From Roridomyces roridus (taxonomy: Eukaryota > Basidiomycota > Agaricomycetes > Agaricales > Mycenaceae), in the NCBI GenBank assembly GCA_029378245.1, contig JARKIF010000108.1, forward strand, positions 49,199 to 113,198: a stretch of DNA of 64,000 nt, written 5' to 3'. Made by a program: the position numbers and the translations under genes. Numbering within the stretch: the stretch's first letter is position 1; each line of letters starts with the position of its first letter. Positions 55,598-64,000 of the stretch are shown here, piece by piece. A model generated the notes under the pieces. The model searched no databases, had not been told where the DNA came from, and saw nothing but the letters and a program-made list of their open reading frames with translations.

Positions 55598-56930
55598 TTA
55601 AATTGTCAACGATGATCCAGAAAACGAAAGACACCCAGTGACGTACGTCGTGTCGATACCAGGCTCCTCAACCGTCGGGTTGATATACTTCTTCCACCAA
55701 TTGACTACTTCGGGCAGATCGGGCTTGGAAGTTGGCTGCTGGAAGTAGCCAAGGACGTAGGCCAAAATGCGAATATAGCGATGAAAATCCGGTCCTGTGT
55801 GTATTCGGCCGACATATAGAGGGTATCGCCCTCCCTGACGAAGAAGATGACGGAGGTGTAGTTCGTCAACGCGGCGAACTTCATCTTGTGGACGACCATT
55901 TGGGTCCACACCTTCCGAAATAGAGTTATAGAGATTCTGGCACGGTTCACACAGTGCCACATGTACGTACCTGCACGATTATCTTGTCCGCCGACGTCGA
56001 CAACCTTTGCTTCACCTGCGGCCAGATGAATCGGACACTATAACCGGTGCCCATCTCAGGAAAATCCGCAAGCAGGTCGTTAAAGGTATGCGATCGGTCA
56101 CCAGAATCCGTGCTAGCGACAAACACGCCCTGTGTCTTGACCTCGATGGTAGTCGCCAGCGTATCGTGAAGCGACCACAGCATTGCGTCCGGGATGAGAG
56201 CCCCTTTGCCCCCTCCACCGCAAGAAGTGATATTGGGATAGCCATCCAGTCTCTCGAGAGTTCCCATTTTCGCCGCATAACAGGCCGCCAACAGCGGGCG
56301 AAAGAGAACTCCGAGAACAAGGTCCTCTGTATCCTTCTCGCTGCGTATCTCTTTCGGCATGAGGGGGGCGGTTGTATAAGGATGTAGGGAGTTCAGCCAG
56401 TCTCGCTGAAACTCGACCCCGGGATCGATATGGAGGTTGTCGAATTCCTTGTAAACTGCGTCGATAAGGGACTCCATCATGAAGAGGGCAGGGACGACGC
56501 GTTGCAACTCGTCGCTCTCTCCGATCTTCTTCAGAGCGTCGTCCGAGATAGTTTTCGTGTGCGTAAGCTTGCCATCTTCGTAGATGGATGGGACGGGAGG
56601 AGGTGTGACGGAAAGGAAGTCGATCAAAGAAATCTTCTCGGACGTGGATTCAGGAAGATGTTCCTGGATTTCCCTCGAGCGATTCGTGCGGGCAGGGGAA
56701 AGCCATGACGGACGTGGAGTGATTAATTCAGGCAAGATAGTGCCCTCAGAGTCGACAGAGCGTCGTGCGAGGGACTTGGAACGACGCTGCAACGCGGGAA
56801 TCTGTCCGCTAGAGCCCCCAGGCTGACCCCGCCCTTGTCTCGATGCAGCAGCCCGGGGAGTGTTATCATTGTCGTCCTCTGGAACAACGGCGGCCTTGCG
56901 CGAACGTGGCGTGAGCGGCGCGTCTGACAT
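55598..56930 (-). CDS. Fungal protein with PD-(D/E)XK nuclease-like motif
   Basis: Exon 1 (55977-56930) starts MSDAPLTPRSRKAAVVPEDD and encodes about 318 residues before a gtacgt donor. Residues 1-100 are disordered and basic. The rest is globular, with an acidic TEDLVLGVLFRPLL helix, then IPDAMLW (Asp about 248) and TIEVKTQ (Glu about 263, Lys about 265). D-x14-ExK with this spacing is the PD-(D/E)XK nuclease signature; that is inferred and not proven. A second exon begins at 55919 (VWTQMVVHKMKFAALTNYTS, VIFFVREGDTLYMSAEYTQ). The C-terminus is unresolved: one frame stops at 55705, while another continues as LGYFQQPTSKPDLPEVVNWW to about 55598. Function is unknown. Confidence 0.6.
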
Positions 56931-57008
56931 GGGTGGAAGAGGAGGTGGAGCCCTACAGATGGGTCAAGTATTTTATTCAAATCTGTCCACACAACATGGG
57001 AAGAAATA

Positions 57009-57494
57009 TCAAGGAGCGCGAGCGAAAGAACAATGGAATGACTTGGTCCAGGTACGTAACAATAGGAAGTTGGGACAAGGATTTTTCCATAGATGGAGTG
57101 TGCGTTGTGTCTTGCTAATGAATCGTTCGCCAATCAAGTCGTGGCCACACAGAGTGATATGGAGTCCATGTGGCATCTGAGAAGCGGGTTCTACAGACTC
57201 CAGTCGTATCGATAAGACTTGCAGAATTATAATAGAGATAATAGAGCGCTTACAGCGCGTCCATGTCGGATTGAGGATTTCCCTGGACGCTTTGTGGAAC
57301 TTGCCACCGGGTGGTGCGCCGTATGAAGGCTCCCAGGGTCCAAGATTAGGTGTAGAAACGCCGACAAAAGAGACAAGGACTTGACCAAAGGTGGAAAGAA
57401 TCGACCATAGAACAATGAGAACAAGGGCGGCAGATGTCAAGATCAAGAAAATCTCCACGGGCCAAGATGCATAACAAAGGCTTCGCCTGAACAA
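57009..57494 (-). CDS. Hypothetical membrane protein fragment
   Basis: A frame with one strong hydrophobic helix (EIFLILTSAALVLIVLWSIL) and a following STFGQVLVSFVGVSTP lies here. The first part, to NPTWTR near 57260, looks coding; gtaagc at that point could be a donor. No ATG starts the frame, so an upstream exon would be needed, or it is a relic. No family is recognised. Confidence 0.3.
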   Translation of the reverse strand: MFRRSLCYASWPVEIFLILTSAALVLIVLWSILSTFGQVLVSFVGVSTPNLGPWEPSYGAPPGGKFHKASREILNPTWTRCKRSIISIIILQVLSIRLESVEPASQMPHGLHITLCGHDLIGERFISKTQRTLHLWKNPCPNFLLLRTWTKSFHCSFARAP

Positions 57495-57635
57495 TAGCAG
57501 CGGAGGAAGATCTCAGTGCTCACATAGGAAGAGGCGCGAGCCGCGTGACGTAAGTTGATCGGTTAGTACCGAATTGGGACAGTTATAACGCTCCTTTGAA
57601 CTTTCCACCCAACGCCTTTCCCCGTCCCTTACACC

Positions 57636-58727
57636 ATGTCAACTCTCACCATCTCCTGCCGCATACCTGGTGCCCCACAGCCTTCAGGAGTGCCCAAGGG
57701 CGCTTCTACGACTTTGAAGTCTGTCGTCGGCGACTGCGACTTTCCCGGCGAAAATTGGACTGTGGCCACACTTGACGCGCTTGAACGCCCTTGGATCCGC
57801 GACGAACTCGAATTCTCCGTGTACCGAGCACAGATCACCCGACCCAAAGGCCCTGATCGACCTGAGGATACCGTTGTGGACGTCGTGCTCAAGATGGATG
57901 TTGTAGGTGGCCGGCGTCCAGTCTTACTGAAGGAGGCCAGTATATACAAGGGAGACGGCCGGGCAATCCAAGGCGATATGCTCCCCGTGTTCTACGGCTG
58001 CTTCGAAGTACAGATTGAGTTCACGACCGTGACGTGTCTAGTCTTGGAGTACTGTGGCGAACCTATGGAGAAGCCTTTTCGCGACACGGAGCTCGCTTTT
58101 CTGTGAGTATCATCTATTCTCTGTAGCCTGCTTCTGATTTGTGGCGCTGCTAGAAACGAAATCCTCCTCGCTCTGCGTGCGATGCACAGACAAGGCATCA
58201 CGCATGGCGACCTCCATCCACGCAATATCCTCAACTGCAACGGGCAACCCGTGTTTGTCGACCTCGAGTTGGCGAAACTTGGCCACAAGTGCGGCACTCG
58301 CATCAAGCTCGTTCCCCGCGCTTTGGTGCCTTCAGTGCAGGAATACGGGTGTGCGGAGATGCATGACTTGATTTATCGTATGGGATGCTGGGAACCACGT
58401 ACGTCTCGCCCTCATCTTGATGTTCACGTTCTCATTCATCATAGGCTATGTCGTGTTTTGCAACAAACCTATCGCGAAGGACTGCATCAATTCCGCTCAA
58501 GACCTCATCAACTATATCCCCAAGGGCGATCATATCGTGAACAGACGAGAGCTCGAGGGCGTGGCCGCACAAATATTAGAGAAGATCCTGGAGGAACGCC
58601 GCATAACGTATGGGACAGACAAGAGATATGGCAAGTTTCGTCCACTTTATCTGCTCTTGTTGTCGCTGATTGGGTCGCAGGGGACCAGCCGCGACTGGAT
58701 ATAATGGAAGAACTAGCAGATCGATGA
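57636..58727 (+). CDS. Kinase-like protein, copy B
   Basis: Exons 57636-58102, 58154-58398, 58445-58630 and 58681-58727 give 314 residues, starting MSTLTISCRIPGAPQPSG. Motifs are VVLKMDVVGGRR (Lys), LLKEASIYKG (Glu), ITHGDLHPRNIL (catalytic loop) and VFVDLELAKLG (metal site, DLE in place of DFG). DLINYIPKGDHIVNRRELEG and a C-terminal QPRLDIMEELADR follow. The fold is that of small protein kinase-like or APH-like phosphotransferases; the substrate is unknown. The last intron (58631-58680) begins gcaagt, a GC donor, and joins in phase to restore RYGDQPRLDIMEEL. It is more diverged from A and C than they are from each other. There is no regulatory domain. Confidence 0.82.
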
Positions 58728-58767
58728 TTTTTTTCTCGTATGTTCGGTGTACTATATGTTTGTTGTC

Positions 58768-59660
58768 TGTCATGAATATTGCACTCGATTGTCCGTCCTC
58801 GAGAAACTCTTTGCCACGACTCTCTCAACTCCCGCGACGCTTGTCTCGCAGCTCGGAAGACGGCAGGCCGCCCTGGAATGGAATTGGATGAAGCGTGCAT
58901 CCCCGAATCTTCCTCTTCGCGAAATGCTCGCGCGTCGCGTCGCTGGGGAACCATTGCAGTACATTGTCGGAGCCGGAAGAGCAGCCTTTCGGCCCACTAT
59001 CAATAAAACTACGCCCCCGATCCTCATTCCGCGTCCAGAAACCGAGGACTGGGCGATTCGTTTGGCAGAACGACTCGCATCACGCCTTCGTTTGCGTCCA
59101 CTCTCCATGCTCGACCTTGGCACTGGAACGGGCTGTATTCCACTGCTGATTTTACCACCAGGATCTGTGCAGGCCACTGGCGTTCACATTTCGGAAGAAG
59201 CAGTTACACAAATTCGCCACCGAAAACGCAGCCCTCTGCTCCTCCAGCGGAAATACCTTTCGGGCCGTTCACGCTTCGTTCCTGGACCCTCTTTTCCCTC
59301 ACCCTAATCTCGGCGTCCACCCTCCGTTCGATATCGTGACGTCGAATCCCCCGTGTATATCCTGGCATGAATATACCCAGCTCTCACGTTCCGTCACTGC
59401 CTATGAAGATTCGAGAGCACTTTTTGGTCGTCCCGACGGTCTCGATTTCTACCACGCGATAGTCGCACTTGTCGCTCGCAAGGGTTTCCTGAACCCTGAC
59501 GCCGTTGTGGCCGTAAGTAGAAGTAGGGGACGGGCAAGCGGAGCAAGTCGAGGAAATATTTCGATCGACTGCTCAAATGAAGATGGAGGTTTGGTTAGAT
59601 CCATGGAAGAAAAAGCGAACTCTGGTTGCGGGCTGCATCCAGTTGAATGAGGTCCCCATA
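58768..59660 (+). pseudogene. HemK/PrmC-type glutamine methyltransferase pseudogene
   Basis: Family segments appear in the right order: LREMLARRVAGEPLQYIVG, QPFGPLSIK, TPPILIPRPETEDWAIRLAE, MLDLGTGTGCIPLLI (SAM site), FATENAALCSSSG, FDIVTSNPPCISWHEY (NPP motif) and VEVGDGQAEQVEEIFRSTAQ, then EVWLDPWKKKRTLVAG. They lie in different frames: shifts are needed before and after QPFGPLSIK, near 59210 and near 59515. No intron of usable length explains them. In the family the enzyme methylates the GGQ glutamine of release factors. This copy cannot make an intact enzyme. It begins about 40 bp after kinase-like copy B. Confidence 0.8.
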
Positions 59661-59812
59661 CGAGAATTCTATCTTGGCGCTAAACCTAGGTATGCCTTGA
59701 CTCACCTGGTGAACCGGGTTTTGACCACAAGTCCTTGCCGGCGGCCTGGGATCGGCAAAGCACCAATCGAGACGAGGCAAGATAAATTGAATCCCAAATG
59801 ACAAAGCATTTA

Positions 59813-61383
59813 TTACACCTTCACCCCAAAATCCCCACCCCCGACCTTCCTCTTTGCCCTCAACCGCTCCAACTCCTCGACGATTCTCGGATTCTTCGAC
59901 GCCACCGCTCCCTCCACCATCTCCGGAATAACAATCTTCCTAACCTTCCGCACACCAAACGCAGTCTGCACCTCATCCGTCACGTACTCCGCGCCAGGCG
60001 GGTTGGCGTCAATCTTGGTTTCGCCTTTGACGATGTCGAGCTGGGGAACCTCCTTCGGGGATGCCAGTGGTCGGCGCTCTTGGATGCGCGGGTCGACGGG
60101 GACAGGGACACCGATAAGATTGGGACTGGTGGATGCCCGACGCCGAGCGAGTGCCTGATGCAACTCGCTCGTCATGTTTTCCTCGCCGCCTGTGCGAGGC
60201 TCTCGCCGGATGAACGCGCGCGAGAGGCGTCGAGATGAAGATTGTCTTGATTCGATCTTGTTCTTTAATTCGGCCAATAAGGCTCCCTTGATGTCCACCT
60301 CACTGGCGTCGTCGACGCGCTCCGCTGCCGGGCCTGCCTGCTGGGTCGAGAGGGGTAGGGAGGGGCTAATGTGTTGATTTAAAGAGGGGAGCGAGACTTG
60401 CGAAATCGAGATCACCAAAGAGGGAGAGTATGACACCGATGGAGAGGAAGAGACCGTCGGAGAGGAAGAAACCGTCGGCGAGGAAGAAGCTGCTGGCGAG
60501 GAAGACGCTGCTGGCGAGGAAGACGTTGCTGGCGAGAGAGACGCTGCTGTTGAGGAACAGATCGCTTGGTAAGACTCCGTCTTTGTAATCACCTCAGCCG
60601 CCTTCTCTTCCACCGCAACCACCTTGAGGACAGACTGTGCAGGCGAAGGGCACGGTGTTTGAGGGACGCTGCTCGGGGGTGTGCTCGTCGGCGAGGACCT
60701 CGAAGACGCCGGCGAGCGCATCGGCGTGTACCCGAGCCTGCGTGGAATTCTGCTAGGCGGGGTCGAGAATAACGAACTGCCCAAAGATGATCTTGACGAA
60801 ACTGGGGAGCTCGTCGGCGTGTGCGTCTTGATGGGAGTCACCGAGGATGGGGAGATAGTGGTGGAACTCCGCTTGGTGACTGAGACAGGGATCTTAGATT
60901 TAATCCCTGTCGGCTGGCTGGCGTTGATACGGCCTTGGGAGCCACCGGTTTCTGAATGTGAGCCTTTGGGGTCTTGAGAGCGACCCGCTGCACGACCGGA
61001 GCGAGCTTCACGGGTCGGACTCGCACTGGTGTGGACTTCATCGGGAGGACGGGCTTAACGGCAGGAACGCCTAGCGAGCTTCGTCTGGGCGGAACAGGGG
61101 CGGGAGGGGGACTTGACCGTCTGGGTACTGAGGGCCGCGGGGCAATGCGAGTCGACGCCGCGCGGGGGACGGTGAAGTGAAGAGGCACGACAAAAGGAGG
61201 CTTCTTGTCAGGCACACCCTTTGCGGTTGGAGGCTTTTTGATCAACTTGGCGGGCTTCTTGGGGGGAGGAGCAATGCTCTCCGCCGCGCGGAACTTCTCA
61301 ACAAGGCGCAGAGGCTTGAGAGTCGGGCCTGAGACTGCAGGTGCCGTTGAGAGTTTGGTACGGATGGATTTGATGAAACCCAT
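59813..61383 (-). CDS. Ser/Pro-rich protein with conserved C-terminus, copy 1
   Basis: Two long frames on the same strand, 60838-61383 (starting MGFIKSIRTKLSTAPAVSGP) and 59813 to about 60960, must be joined by an intron or a small frame change near 60840-60960; both are open there, so the junction cannot be fixed. The N-terminal part is Pro/Lys/Arg-rich and basic. The middle has a Ser-Pro hexapeptide repeat (SSSPAA / SSSPTV). The C-terminus is well conserved between the two copies: AERVDDASEV, FIRREPRTGGEENMTSELHQ, EYVTDEVQTAFGVRKVRKIV, ELERLRAKRKVGGGDFGVKV. It is disordered and probably nuclear or cytoskeletal in type, but no function is known. Confidence 0.65.
60420..60560. repeat. 18-bp coding minisatellite
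   Basis: Units of the form ggagaggaagaaaccgtc and ggcgaggaagacgctgct follow one another about six times. On the minus strand they encode SSSP followed by two small residues. The second gene copy (63700-63830) has a shorter and more mutated version. Confidence 0.75.
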
Positions 61384-61730
61384 TGCTAAGAGGCGTCAGA
61401 AAGTGCTTTCGTTGGTGTGGGATCGGCACACCTGTATTCTAATACGAGGATTTGAACGAGTGTGGGTGTGGGTGGTGGTGGTAGGAGTAGACGAGAAATT
61501 GGATAGGAGAGCCGTCCAAGCGAGCTTTATGTGAGGAGCCGCCTGAGACATTCCCTAACTGAGAGGAAGGGCGTCAAAAGGAGTCGAGTCCATGGCTTCC
61601 AAGAAGCGAGCGTCGCTGTAGGCAAAGAGGTCGGCATGAAGGCAAGAGCAGAAGCCTTGCCCATCATTGATGCGCCCGCTCATTCCAACCAACTTCCACT
61701 TGCCACTCGTGTTCAAGTTTTCGCTGGCTC

Positions 61731-62819
61731 ATGACGAAACTCACCATATCATGCCGCATACCTGGCACCCCACGGCCTCCGGGAATGCCCAAAGACGCTC
61801 CCACAACTTTGTCTGTCGTCGGTCACTGCGACTTTCCCAACGAAAACTGGACTGTGGATACACTTGACGCGATTGAACGCCCTTGGATAAGTTTCGACGT
61901 GTATCGAGCACAGATTAACCGACCGAAGGGCCCTGGTCGACCTGAGGATACCGTCGTGGACGTCGTGCTCAAGATGGATGTTGTAGGTGGCCGGCGTCCA
62001 GTCTTGCTGAAGGAGGCCAGCATCTACAAGGGGCAAGGACGGGCGCTCCAAGGTGATATGCTCCCTGTATTCTATGGCTGCTTCGAAGCGACAATCGAAT
62101 TCAATACTGTGACCTGCCTGGTCTTGGAGTACTGTGGGGAACCCATGGAGAAACCCTTCCGCGACACGGACATCGCTTTTCTGTAAGTGTACACTATCCA
62201 TTCCTTCCAGCCTCCTTCTCATTCGTGGCACTGCTAGCCATGAAATTCTTCTTGCTCTACGTGCAATGCACCGACAGGGCATAACCCACGGCGACCTCCA
62301 TCCACGCAATATCCTGAACTACAACGGCCAGCCTGTTTTCGTGGACCTGGAATTGGCCACACTGGGTCATAAATGCGGAACTCGGATCAAGCTCGTCCCA
62401 CGTACCTTGGTGCCTTCAGTACGAGAATACGGATGTGCGGAGATGCATGATTTGATTTATCGCATGGGATGCTGGGAACCACGTACGTCTCGCCCTCCCT
62501 CATCTCGATGTCCACATTCTCATTCTTGCTTGTGTTAGCGGTTGTCATGTTCTGCAGCAGACCAGTCGGGAAGGACGGTGTCCGATCCGTTCAAGACCTC
62601 ATCAACTATATACCCAAGGGCGATCATATCGTGAACAGACCAGAGCTCGAAGCCGCGGCAGCACAAATATTCGAGCAAATCGTCGAGGAACGCCGTATAA
62701 CGTACGGGTCTGACGAGGGATTTGGTACGTTTCAGCTACTTGCGTCTACTCTTGTCGTCGCTGATCGAGTTGCAGAGAACGGGCAGCGCCTTGATATCAT
62801 GGAGGAACTAGCACATTGA
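61731..62819 (+). CDS. Kinase-like protein, copy C
   Basis: Exons 61731-62182, 62238-62482, 62539-62724 and 62776-62819 give 308 residues, starting MTKLTISCRIPGTPRPPGMP. It has VVLKMDVVGGRR, LLKEASIYKG, ITHGDLHPRNIL and VFVDLELATLG, as in the other copies. It is very close to copy A in exons, introns and flanks, but has the complete 186-nt exon 3 and a normal GT donor (gtacgt) in the last intron where A and B have gc. It therefore looks like the intact partner of damaged copy A. It lies between the two Ser/Pro-rich genes, which point the other way. Confidence 0.83.
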
Positions 62820-63072
62820 TTTGGTTTTTTTTTTCGGTATGCACGCTTGGGGTTTGAGCGTACGAGGCGCGTGTGAGCCCTGTAACGCTAATATACATTG
62901 TATGACATGAATTCATCGCACTGGATTGTTAACCTGAAGTCTGGAAATTTGTCCCGTTCATACGAGACTTAATTCTTCGTCGGCTATGTACCTCATACTA
63001 GGGTTGCGAAACACACAATTCGAAGGAAATCAAGTAGATATAAATTGAGGTCACAACCAAACAGACATTGTT

Positions 63073-64000
63073 TTACACCTTCACCCCAAAATCCCCACCC
63101 CCGACCTTCCTCTTCGCCCTCAACCGCTCCAACTCCTCCACGATTCTCGGATTCTTCGACGCAACCGCCCCCTCCACCATCTCCGGAATAACAATCTTCC
63201 TAACCTTCCGCACACCAAACGCAGTCTGCACTTCATCCGTCACGTACTCCGCGCCAGGCGGGTTGGCGTCAATCTTGGTCTTGGATTTGACGATGTCGAG
63301 CTGGCGAACCTCCTTCGGACTGGCGGATTCGATGCGGTTGAGAAGCCGGGGAAGGGATAGCAGTGGTCGGCGCTCTTGGATGCGCGGCTCGACGGCGGGG
63401 ACAGGGACACTGTTAAGTTTGGGGCTGGTTGACGCCCGACGCCGAGCGAGTGCCTGATGCAACTCGCTCGTCATGTTTTCCTCGCCGCCTGTGCGAGGCT
63501 CTCGCCGGATAAATGCGCGCGAAAGGCGTCGGGTAGAAGATTGTCTTGATTCGATCTTGTTCTTGAGGTTCAGCCAATAAGGCTCCTTGATGTTCACCTC
63601 ACTGGCGTCGTCGACGCGCTCCGCCGCGGGCCGCCTGCCTGGGGTCGGAGGGGAAGGGAGGGGCCAATCTGCTGATTTGAAGAGGGGAACGAGACTTGAG
63701 AAAGCGAAATCGCCAAGGAGGAGGAGCAAGAGATTGCGAGAGAGGAAGAAACCGTCGGAGAGGAAGAAGCTGCTGGCGATGAAGACGCTGCCGTCGAGGA
63801 AGAGATTGCTAGCGAGAGAGACGCTGCTGTCGAGGAACAGATCGCTTGGTAAGACTCCGCCTTTGTAATCACCTCGCCGCCTTCTCTTCCACCGTAGCCA
63901 CCTTGACGACAGCCTGTGCAGGCGAAGGGCACGGTGTTTGAGGGACGCTGCTCGGAGGTGTGCTCGTCGGTGAGGACTCAAAGACGCCGGCGAACGCATC
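63073..64000 (-). CDS. Ser/Pro-rich protein with conserved C-terminus, copy 2 (partial, probably frameshifted)
   Basis: The C-terminal 200 codons match copy 1 at 59813 closely (AERVDDASEV, REPRTGGEENMTSELHQALA, EYVTDEVQTAFGVRKVRKIV, GGGDFGVKV). Upstream of AERVDD the homologous Ser-rich repeat is read in a different frame (VITKAESYQAICSSTAASLS in frame 2 near 63850), so a frame break lies near 63640. Inside, IKEPYWLNLKNKIES replaces IKGALLAELKNKIES through a lost g and a later gained base, a compensated double shift. An extra RPLLSLPRLLNRIESASPKE segment is present. The gene runs off the right window edge. It may be decaying. Confidence 0.6.
   Translation of the reverse strand, partial: MRSPASLSPHRRAHLRAASLKHRALRLHRLSSRWLRWKRRRRGDYKGGVLPSDLFLDSSVSLASNLFLDGSVFIASSFFLSDGFFLSRNLLLLLLGDFAFSSLVPLFKSADWPLPSPPTPGRRPAAERVDDASEVNIKEPYWLNLKNKIESRQSSTRRLSRAFIRREPRTGGEENMTSELHQALARRRASTSPKLNSVPVPAVEPRIQERRPLLSLPRLLNRIESASPKEVRQLDIVKSKTKIDANPPGAEYVTDEVQTAFGVRKVRKIVIPEMVEGAVASKNPRIVEELERLRAKRKVGGGDFGVKV

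Noticed and set aside
1..64000. CRISPR arrays, bacterial operons, riboswitches or prophage
   Set aside because: Spliceosomal introns occur in nearly all genes and no spaced direct-repeat array was seen, so the sequence is eukaryotic nuclear DNA.

Overview
The window looks like nuclear DNA of a mushroom-forming basidiomycete (Agaricomycetes). The genes are dense, on both strands and split by many short introns (mostly 45-60 nt) with gtgcgt/gtgagt donors. There are no operons or Shine-Dalgarno sites. The gene families are typical of such fungi: F-box paralogues, TPR proteins with a helical N-terminal domain, a sesquiterpene-synthase-like enzyme, a metacaspase, a GPI-type aspartic protease, Rds1 and a CAP protein. 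No species is claimed. Exon boundaries were worked out by hand from splice sites, reading phase and comparison of paralogues inside the window.

Layout. 1-6.5 kb: a tandem repeat of [TPR gene + F-box/ankyrin gene]; the first unit is cut by the window edge and its ankyrin gene is a relic. 8.4-13.4 kb: four paralogous F-box genes, two of them head to head only 77 bp apart. 13.7-23.7 kb: conserved housekeeping-type genes, all on the minus strand (DOMON/cytochrome b561, API5, a Bre4-like membrane protein, a proteasome assembly chaperone 1-like gene). 24-26.7 kb: a third, C-terminally truncated TPR gene followed by a decayed copy of the chaperone gene's 5' part. 26.9-39.8 kb: HPM1-type histidine methyltransferase, metacaspase, a kinase-like relic, terpene synthase, aspartic protease and two low-complexity proteins. 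40.4-42.3 kb: joined relics of an F-box gene and of the terpene synthase, then an Rds1-type ferritin-like gene. 43.3-44.8 kb: a 1.5 kb element with 18-bp terminal inverted repeats. 45-53 kb: F-box, CAP, kinesin, F-box and homocysteine S-methyltransferase genes. 53-64 kb: a young duplication zone with three copies of a small kinase-like gene, two copies of a Ser/Pro-rich gene, a frameshifted HemK-type methyltransferase pseudogene and a PD-(D/E)XK-like gene.

Conserved single genes sit between accessory families that are multiplying, breaking and leaving fragments. At least five relics can be tied to an intact source copy in the same window. The kinase-like triplet also shows a homologous intron with GT-AG ends in one copy and GC-AG ends in two, and a 10-bp deletion that is in frame only if the preceding intron is retained. 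No complete biosynthetic cluster or classical defence system is evident. The most plausible under-described system is the TPR family with its helical N-terminal domain, which resembles the architecture of fungal signalling and cell-death proteins.
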